DNA of 64,000 bases. Source: Candidatus Mesenet endosymbiont of Agriotes lineatus. Lineage in GTDB: Bacteria; Pseudomonadota; Alphaproteobacteria; Rickettsiales; Anaplasmataceae. Location of the stretch: positions 186,001 to 250,000 of the forward strand of contig NZ_OZ026454.1 of assembly GCF_964019585.1 (NCBI RefSeq), given 5' to 3'. The notes under the pieces are model-generated. The model was not told where the DNA came from. It searched no databases and worked only from the letters and a program-made list of their open reading frames with translations. Positions 57,671 to 64,000 of this stretch are shown here, in pieces (position 1 is the stretch's first letter; each line of letters opens with the position of its first letter). A program made the translations under genes and the position numbers.

Positions 57671-57789
57671 ATAATTGAAGAATTTTCATATCTATATTAC
57701 TAATTTAGTACTATTATTAACTCATATTATAAATAAATTAACTATCTCTATGTATAATCTAATATATTATATTTATTAATGGAGATGGT

Positions 57790-59100
57790 ATGGAAGGTAA
57801 TAGAGGAAATGAAGGGAATCCAAATGCACTAGGAATACCAGAAGTGACATCAGATCAATCAAGACAAGCTTCTGAAAATTTATTAAGTAATTATAGTAGT
57901 GTATCATCACAAGGTCAAAGTGCTGTTGACGGTTTGACAGAAAGTGTGTTAAGTCAACTTGGCATATCTCAAACACCGTTAAATCGGCCTATATATGCAG
58001 TTTCACAAAAAGGAAACAACGCAAGTAGAAATGTCACACCACCTTCACTGCCGTCATCACCACCGCCATCAACACTAAATAGTGAAGGTGAGTATATGTA
58101 CATGAACAAAAATTATGGTCGTCGTAGAAGTGTATCTTCAGAAGCAAGTAATGATTTTCAGCAGTGTTCTAGCAATGGATTAAGCGGACTAAGCTCAGAT
58201 AGCATAAGTGAAAGTGAGATGTCAGAGGCTGTAGATCAAGCTGCAAAAGTTGTATCCAGCCCAGAAGCGCAAAAGCAATTAAAGAATAAAATTGAAAATG
58301 ACCCATCATTTGTTAAAGAACAATTAACAAAATTTAACAAACTTAGTAATAAAGATAAATCGTTGTTTGGATTAAGTACGTTTGGCATAGCAATAGGTGC
58401 ACCTCTTGCAATTGTAGCCTTGCCAATATTAGCAACAGTTGCTGCCGTGGCAGGGCTTGCCATCGCTATTATTGGTGGGCTCAAACTTGCTACTCCAAGT
58501 AAAGCAGAGTTTAGAAAAACTGGACAGAAGATAATGCATGATGTTAAAAATGCTGCCAATGTACTTCCACGTGAAACAAACTTAGAGAAATTGTGGAAAT
58601 CAACTCATAAACCTGGTGTCACATCTAAAAACCCAAACTTAGAGGAGTTTTTAACAAAATATTGTTTTCCAGATCAAGAATCAGGTAAAAAAGCTGAGGT
58701 TAAATTTGATCCCGATAAGATAGAAGCATTAAAATATGCAGCAAAAGAAGTAGGTTTAGATTTAGATATAGATCGGATGGTAAGAAAAGGTGAAAGTAAA
58801 GTAAGTGGAGATTATGTTCAAGGCAAAAGTAGCCAAGCTCAGGATAACAAATTTATTGCAACTGCTAGTGAAATTGCAACTGCAGTGATGGAAAAACATC
58901 GGTTACCTGATTCGAAGAATGTTTTCACAGGAATACAAGGTATATTTGAGAGTAAACTAACTGAAATAAAGCAGGCAAAAGAAGAAAAGGCAGCAGAGAA
59001 AAAGAATTCATTTTCAAGTATGCTTCAGAGAAGCTCATCACACACAGAAAGTGTAGAAGCAGGAAGGAAAGAAAGCAACAACGGTTTAAGTAAAGGCTAA
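57790..59100 (+). CDS. Unknown effector-like protein with internal hydrophobic region
   Basis: 436 residues, unknown family. Residues 1-150 are disordered, Ser/Asn/Gln-rich, with a proline patch (PPSLPSSPPPS, 84-94) that could bind SH3-type domains. A long hydrophobic stretch (about 195-233, Ala/Ile/Gly-rich) follows. The C-terminal 200 residues are charged and helical, ending in a Lys/Glu coiled coil and a Ser-rich tail. No N-terminal signal peptide is present. The layout is that of type IV secreted effectors, but no direct evidence exists here. The ATG follows GGAGATGGT. Confidence 0.7.
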   Translation: MEGNRGNEGNPNALGIPEVTSDQSRQASENLLSNYSSVSSQGQSAVDGLTESVLSQLGISQTPLNRPIYAVSQKGNNASRNVTPPSLPSSPPPSTLNSEGEYMYMNKNYGRRRSVSSEASNDFQQCSSNGLSGLSSDSISESEMSEAVDQAAKVVSSPEAQKQLKNKIENDPSFVKEQLTKFNKLSNKDKSLFGLSTFGIAIGAPLAIVALPILATVAAVAGLAIAIIGGLKLATPSKAEFRKTGQKIMHDVKNAANVLPRETNLEKLWKSTHKPGVTSKNPNLEEFLTKYCFPDQESGKKAEVKFDPDKIEALKYAAKEVGLDLDIDRMVRKGESKVSGDYVQGKSSQAQDNKFIATASEIATAVMEKHRLPDSKNVFTGIQGIFESKLTEIKQAKEEKAAEKKNSFSSMLQRSSSHTESVEAGRKESNNGLSKG

Positions 59101-59166
59101 AATCCTACTTTTTCTCTTAGACCTAACTTTATTTACATTTCTGATGTTTTGCTATAATATAGCCCC

Positions 59167-60393
59167 ATGAATAAGAAAGCGTTATTGAAATTAGAAAATG
59201 GTAAAGAGGTAGAGCTAGCTATACTTGAGGGTAAATGTGGCCCCAGTGCGCTGGATATAAAAGACTTATATAAAAACACGGGGCTATTTACTTATGATCC
59301 GGGGTTTGTTTCAACTGCAGCATGCTCTTCTTCTATTACTTTCATTGATGGTGAGGAAGGAAAGCTTTTGCATCGTGGATATGAAATTTCTCAGCTCATA
59401 GAGTATGATTTTTTGTCAGTAGTATATTTACTACTTTATGGAAACCTTCCTGCTGAGAAGCAGTATAAGGTTTTTATATCACAAGTTCAGACACTATCTA
59501 GGCAAATGCCAAAGGAAATAAAGCATATAATACAGGCTTTTCCTACAAGTTCTCATCCTATGCCTATTTTGATGGCCTGTTTCTCATGCCTAGCTGCATC
59601 TTATCATGTACAACATGGAAGTAACATTGAAGATTTAAGTTTTGGTGTTGCAGCAGTGGCACAGGTGTCGGTTATTATTGCAATGATTTATAATCACGTT
59701 ACTGGGAAGGAACTTGCTGAAGTCAGTGATGAGCTTAGCTACAGCAAAAACTTCCTTAAGATGATCTCTGTAAGGAATGATGCTACTTCAGTAAAGGCTT
59801 TAGATAAAATATTTATCTTGCATGCAGATCATGAACAAAATGCCTCAACAGCAGCTGTTAGGCTTTCTGGATCTACAAATGCTAATTTGCTTGCATGTAT
59901 TACAGCTGGTATTACAGCTCTATGGGGGCCAGCACATGGTGGAGCAAATGAGGCAGTAATTGGCATGCTTGAGGAGATAAAACACCCAAGCAATATAGGA
60001 CAATTTATTGAAAAAGTAAAAAATGGCAAATTTAAACTCATGGGATTTGGACATCGTGTTTACAAAAACTATGATCCACGTGCCAGCGAGCTAAAAAAGG
60101 TTTGCACTAAAGTATTAAACGATCTTGGTATTCATGATAATCATTTGTTTGAAGTTGCTATGGAGTTAGAAAAAATAGCATTAAGTGATGAGTATTTTAT
60201 AGAGAGAAAATTATATCCAAATGTCGATTTCTATTCTGGAATAATACTGAGAGCAATGGGAATACCAACGAACATGTTTACACCGATTTTTGCACTGGCA
60301 AGGACTGCAGGTTGGGTTGCTCAGTGGTATGAAATGAAAAATAGCAAGGAAAGCAAAATATGGAGGCCACGTCAGCTCTATATAGGAAATTAA
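59167..60393 (+). CDS. gltA: Citrate synthase
   Basis: 408 residues. The catalytic residues are visible in LHADHEQNAST (His), GFGHRVYKNYDPR (His) and NVDFYSGI (Asp). It condenses oxaloacetate and acetyl-CoA at the entry of the TCA cycle. In this bacterium the substrates come largely from host amino acids. It is the last intact household gene before the IS cluster. Confidence 0.97.
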   Translation: MNKKALLKLENGKEVELAILEGKCGPSALDIKDLYKNTGLFTYDPGFVSTAACSSSITFIDGEEGKLLHRGYEISQLIEYDFLSVVYLLLYGNLPAEKQYKVFISQVQTLSRQMPKEIKHIIQAFPTSSHPMPILMACFSCLAASYHVQHGSNIEDLSFGVAAVAQVSVIIAMIYNHVTGKELAEVSDELSYSKNFLKMISVRNDATSVKALDKIFILHADHEQNASTAAVRLSGSTNANLLACITAGITALWGPAHGGANEAVIGMLEEIKHPSNIGQFIEKVKNGKFKLMGFGHRVYKNYDPRASELKKVCTKVLNDLGIHDNHLFEVAMELEKIALSDEYFIERKLYPNVDFYSGIILRAMGIPTNMFTPIFALARTAGWVAQWYEMKNSKESKIWRPRQLYIGN

Positions 60394-60558
60394 AAATTTG
60401 AAATAGATTTGCTAGTAGGATTAAAAACTGACGGGGAACATGCAATAAACTGTATCAAATCGCATTTTTAACTCAGCTCAATTTTCTGGGAAGAAAAGGA
60501 AGCGTTCAGTAAACTGAATCAAACTAAAAAGTATGATTAGTATAAAAAAATGGAGGTT

Positions 60559-61182
60559 TTAGAACCTGTTTGCAAAGTATATAGAAAGAAGTAGAGATTT
60601 ATGATATAAGGGGCATATTTATGGTATGTATTCAAGCGGTATAGGTGATAATGGAAGAGCCATATTTGAACCTAAAAGGACCGGGAAGCCAAGAAAACAC
60701 AGTATTAGAACTATCATTAATGGAATCCGCTATGTGATGATATCAGTGGAGGCAATTGCCTAAACGTCATGGAAAACAGTTTATAGCTTTGCTTAAAAAA
60801 TGGTGGAAAATGGCAGATTAGTTAAAAGAGTAAGGTTGGCAAAAATATCTGTAGGAATAATTAATCAGTTAAAACTGCTCAAAAATAGAGACTGACAAAA
60901 GGGTATTGTATTGGTCTTGTAATTGCTGTTAAAATTATACCTCTTTATTTCAAGCTAAAGAAAAAGTTACAGAAAGGATATACAGGTAAATTACAAGTTA
61001 ACAGGATAACAATTACCAAAAAAATGGTTGATACAGAGTTCCAGGTGATTTCTAAACGTTGGATTGTTGCAACTCCAATTTTAGGCGAAGGATTATGAGC
61101 ACTCTCCTCAAACTTCCAAAGCTAATATTTTCTTTAATATATTATGCTTCATAAATTAGCTCATTTTTAAGACAGGTTCTAA
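60559..61182 (+). mobile_element. Decayed IS5-family insertion sequence
   Basis: TTAGAACCTGT (60559-60569) recurs inverted at 61172-61182, bounding 624 bases. Between them, in shifting plus frames with stops, are transposase pieces: GKPRKHSIRTIINGIRYV, WKTVYSFA, MVDTEFQVISKRWIV and KDYEHSPQTSKA. These follow the order of IS5-type DDE transposases (GRPRKHSLR, WRxLP, FxVxxRRWxVERT, LSKDYE). It cannot move on its own. Confidence 0.75.
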
Positions 61183-61197
61183 CAAGAGCTCAAAGGA

Positions 61198-62206
61198 AGT
61201 ATTCCCCAAACCATACGAGTCAAGTTAAAGTGTTAGAAGATTCAATGAACTTAACTTGCACAGAAAATTGTGACCAAGTTATGGCAAGCTTTTCAAGAAA
61301 GATCTTTAAGCCTTTAATTTTATTATTTAACGCTAAAAACAACTCTCTCTTTTTAATTCAATAAATGCCTTTGTTAAGCTAAGTTCTGTATTCTTTTTCA
61401 CTTCTGTGCAACCAACTATACCATAAAATATAAGAATTGCGCACAATTTAGCATATATTGCATCTTTAAGTTCATCACTTATATAATTTAAATAATTTAC
61501 TTTGTAAATTGTTAATAGCATTAATTTTATTCTCTGTGACATTAGTTATGAATATTGACCAATCCAGCAATTTTTGATTCTTTTGAGAAGACTTTTTATT
61601 AGCCCTTCTTCTTTTGATCTCACTTTAATTTTTTCCTTTCTAGAAATTTTAAACAAACTCTATTTTTTGATTTGTTTCTATGTTATACATATTGGTATCG
61701 GATTTATAATAGCTAAGCTTCATCCATTTGTTTAAGGTACAACTAAGTCAGCAGTTGATATATTGCCTCTATAACCCTGATCTGTTAGCTCATGATTTAG
61801 AATGTAATTTTATCCCATTCATAACCACTATACATATCCTTTATACAAATTTTCCATATCATTAGGTAGGCTAATATATCCTATGCTTTTAAATTGTTTT
61901 AAATTGTGAGATGTTTCTAAATAAAGTTGTTGTACATTCTTTTCATATTCAGTAAACCTAAAATTTAAACCTTACAGAATCTTCATTTAATAATTCTATC
62001 TATGCTACAACTCCTATGTTACCCAAAATCATTCAATTTCTTTTCTGTTATAGTTGATATTTCATCTGCTTTCTCATTACAAAATTCGTTGAGGATAAAT
62101 TAGTTATTTTTCTCATTATAATTTTTTGTAATAAATTTAAGAGGCCTGTTTTTTTCTTCTCTCCACCAACTTCCCTTATCTGCACTCGTATGGTTTGGAG
62201 AATACT
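61198..62206 (-). mobile_element. Decayed IS4-like element with 23-bp inverted ends
   Basis: A 23-base segment at 61198-61220 is repeated inverted at 62184-62206 with one mismatch. The minus strand between them encodes broken transposase pieces: KSDTNMYNIETNQKIEFV, KLLDWSIFITNVTENKINA and then DELKDAIYAKLCAILIFYG. They match the C-terminal half of Wolbachia-type IS4 transposases. The frame is interrupted many times. The last 69 codons (61333-61542) remain open. Confidence 0.6.
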
Positions 62207-62229
62207 CCCATTTTCCCATTATTCAGAGT

Positions 62230-62640
62230 ATACTAATACGCTGACTCTTTTTTCCAGATTTTGAAGCATTTCTGGTAATATCCATAAGTTCTGTATTATT
62301 GATTCGTACCAGACTTTTAGGTTGCTTCAAGAATTCTGCTCTTTATTTCTTTCCCTATATCCATAGGTCTTTTTTTAATCCAATTTTCTTCAGTTGAAAA
62401 TTAATATTACCCCAAAGTTCAGCTATTTTCGATAGCTCCATGCTTTTTAGCAAATTCGATAAACTCATTCCAATTTTATGATTATAGCCAACGCTTCCAG
62501 GTTTTTTTGGTAAAAAGTCTCCTGCTTCTTTGCGTCTTACCTGCCACTCATATAATGTTCTATTTTATATCTTATAGCTACAGATTTTCTCCTTCGTCCA
62601 ATTGCTTTTTTCCTTAAATCGTAACTATATGCTGCCTTCC
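62230..62640 (-). mobile_element. Decayed IS630-like transposase fragment
   Basis: Minus-strand pieces read YSYDLRKKAIGRRRKSVAI, then LYEWQVRRKEAGDFLPKKP, GSVGYNHKI, and later KKTYGYRERNKEQN. These are the N-terminal half of an IS630-family transposase (opening Y-S-x-D-L-R-K-K, W-x-x-R linker, K-K-T-x-x-Y-x-E-R before the catalytic domain), with frameshifts. The catalytic DDE half is not recognisable. Confidence 0.55.
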
Positions 62641-62784
62641 CTTCCCACACTTAAATCCATATTTTAGCTTATTTTGACTATTATGAGAAGGTCTATAGAA
62701 GAAATTTACGACCATAAGCAGCAGCAATATTACATATTACCAATGAGTGGCGCAATTACTTGCCCAATGATTTTTTAAAGTTAA

Positions 62785-63233
62785 AGTAAGCAAATAATAT
62801 ACTTGGCATAGATCAAAAAAAGAGGTTTTTATCTAGCTGAAAGCGAAGGTTTTAGTTAGGGAATGATCTCAAAGTGTGGAATTTGTGTATTAAAAGCTTT
62901 CCTACAGCCATAAACAGTGTATTTCCCAGTGCAGAAGTGCAATTGTATATGAGATAAGGAACTCATTAAAATATGTATCCAGCAAAATGAATGATTTGAA
63001 GAAAGGCTTCAAATAGAGAAATAGCTGAATGCTTGAATTAGAAGAAAAATGGGGAATCCTATGGCAAAATAATTGGGAAACTGGCTATTTTAAGTACTCA
63101 GATCCTGTTAGGTTTATACTACCATCCAATTGAATGGGCAAATCAGGAAAAAACCAATTACAAATGCCTTGAATTATATTGTGCTATAAAAAAAATAGAG
63201 CAAAATTGGACTATACCAAATTGGGCTTTTTGA
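62785..63233 (+). mobile_element. Decayed IS256-family transposase fragment
   Basis: Plus-strand pieces in broken frames read NNILGIDQK, FYLAESEG, SFPTAINSVFPSAEVQL, NREIAECLNLEEKWG, NNWETGYFKYSDPVR and KKIEQNWTIPNWAF before a stop at 63231-63233. This is the order of an IS256 (Mutator-type) transposase, with internal deletions. It abuts the truncated gene on the other strand. Confidence 0.65.
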
Positions 63234-64000
63234 TACCTTCTTTCCTAACAGATTGAAAATTTAGTTGAGTTTTTGACCCAGTTTGGGGAACCACTTCCTC
63301 TTTATGCAAAGCTGCTGCTAAGCTAATTCCCATTGTTAAAAAAACTGCTCCTACCATAGCCTTATCTTTTCTTTTGATTAGAAACTGAGAGGCATTCTGT
63401 ACCCTCGAGAACAGTAAAAGGTTTAGGTCTTTTTTGAGCACTCCTACTTTGGGGCTGTGCTTCTTGCGATTTGTTGCTTTTTTGAAGGGCAAATTTTTGC
63501 ATTTGAAAAACATTTGATAAATTTTCAATGATAATTTTATATTCATCTCCTTTTGGTATAACTCTCTCATAATTAGGCAAGAATTTCCTAATATTACTAC
63601 TAAACTCTTGATTAACCTTCGCTAAAATTTCTTGCTACTGTAGAATAAACCTTTATTGGGTACAAGTGTGGATAGTGTTCTTTGAATTGTTTGATTATTT
63701 CATCATCTTTGGAAGCCTGTACATTAGCTTGAAGCATTGATAGCTTTATAAAGAGCTCTAAAGCATGCTTTAACCCTAAATTTAAAGACCTAAAAAATGC
63801 TAAATGAATTGCTGAATCTCCCAGACATATATAGTTATCTTTACTTCTTCTGTGAGCGTATCCACAACTAATTTCTATCTTTTTCACCTTAACACTATTT
63901 AAATTTACACTGCATCCATCTATTATAAGCTTTCCAAGCAAAGAAGATATTGGCAAGAAGATGCTATCTGGCACTGAATTTGGAGAATTAAATGGATTTA
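63234..64000 (-). pseudogene. Frameshifted Wolbachia-type gene, open to the right edge
   Basis: The minus strand is open from beyond the edge to 63612 (starting NPFNSPNSVPDSIFLPI, with LGLKHALELFIKLSMLQANV). Translation then continues one frame over: EILAKVNQEFSSNIRKF and NYERVIPKGDEYKIII, on to 63362. A third frame holds a membrane helix, KAMVGAVFLTMGISLAAAL, and runs into the IS256 remnant. So one gene with at least one, probably two, frameshifts has lost its 3' end at the IS junction. I do not recognise the family. Confidence 0.6.

Overview
The window is chromosomal DNA of an obligate intracellular alphaproteobacterium, almost certainly a Wolbachia (Rickettsiales, Anaplasmataceae). Supporting signs are the strongly AT-rich sequence, the household genes typical of Rickettsiales scattered in small operons, F0-ATPase genes separated from F1 genes, five ankyrin-repeat (ANK) genes plus one degenerate one, several membrane proteins of unknown family, and a pile of decayed insertion sequences. 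No prophage, CRISPR array or rRNA operon is visible. The strain or supergroup cannot be named from the sequence.

Layout. 1-2144: end of a nitroreductase gene, a coding remnant and an ANK gene. 2263-6526 (minus): ychF, ftsH, tilS. 6611-7777: two unknown genes convergent on a terminator. 7937-10521 (plus): gltX, lepB, nuoI. 10567-12149 (minus): fabF, acpP. 12301-17629: an iron-binding periplasmic protein, a membrane protein of unknown function, yajC, pepA-purN and an esterase. 17703-23745 (minus): an ANK gene, groES-groEL with its own promoter and a 34-bp palindromic terminator, sodB, a membrane protein with a eukaryote-like PSAPPSYEE motif, and an ANK-like gene. 23961-27389: lepA, a decayed helix-turn-helix gene, an MFS transporter. 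27689-32268 (plus): a tightly overlapped run atpB-atpE-atpF'-atpF, a glycosyltransferase split by a frameshift, and ctaA. 32269-36049: a gap with a 380-bp inverted-repeat segment, ftsQ, a Gdx-type SMR exporter, tRNA-His and an ANK gene. 36050-36646: no protein gene, but a compact 292-nt element that looks like a structured RNA. 36647-42451: gyrA, an ANK gene, lpdA. 42594-46329: tkt, a dnaJ-like gene with a stop in it, and an ANK gene, linked by ATGA overlaps. 46702-49162: mlaE-mlaF and a membrane protein of unknown function. 49355-57670: fructose-bisphosphate aldolase, tRNA-Cys, rpmJ, terC, the rpsB-tsf-pyrH-frr operon, alaS. 57790-60393: an effector-like unknown protein and gltA. 60559-64000: remnants of four IS families (IS5, IS4, IS630, IS256) next to a frameshifted gene that runs off the right edge.

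How it works together. Most genes serve translation, folding and quality control (gltX, alaS, rpsB, tsf, frr, rpmJ, lepA, tilS, groESL, ftsH), respiration and central carbon (nuoI, F0-ATPase, ctaA, gltA, lpdA, tkt, aldolase) and envelope upkeep (lepB, yajC, mlaEF, acpP-fabF). The accessory layer is host-directed in appearance. Three ANK proteins end in F-box-like sequence, two of those share a further C-terminal module, and two of the ANK genes share a duplicated upstream leader. Several Wolbachia-type genes of unknown function start behind an unusual G-run leader. The observations I would follow first are the structured element at 36194-36485 and the PSAPPSYEE membrane protein at 21861-22856.
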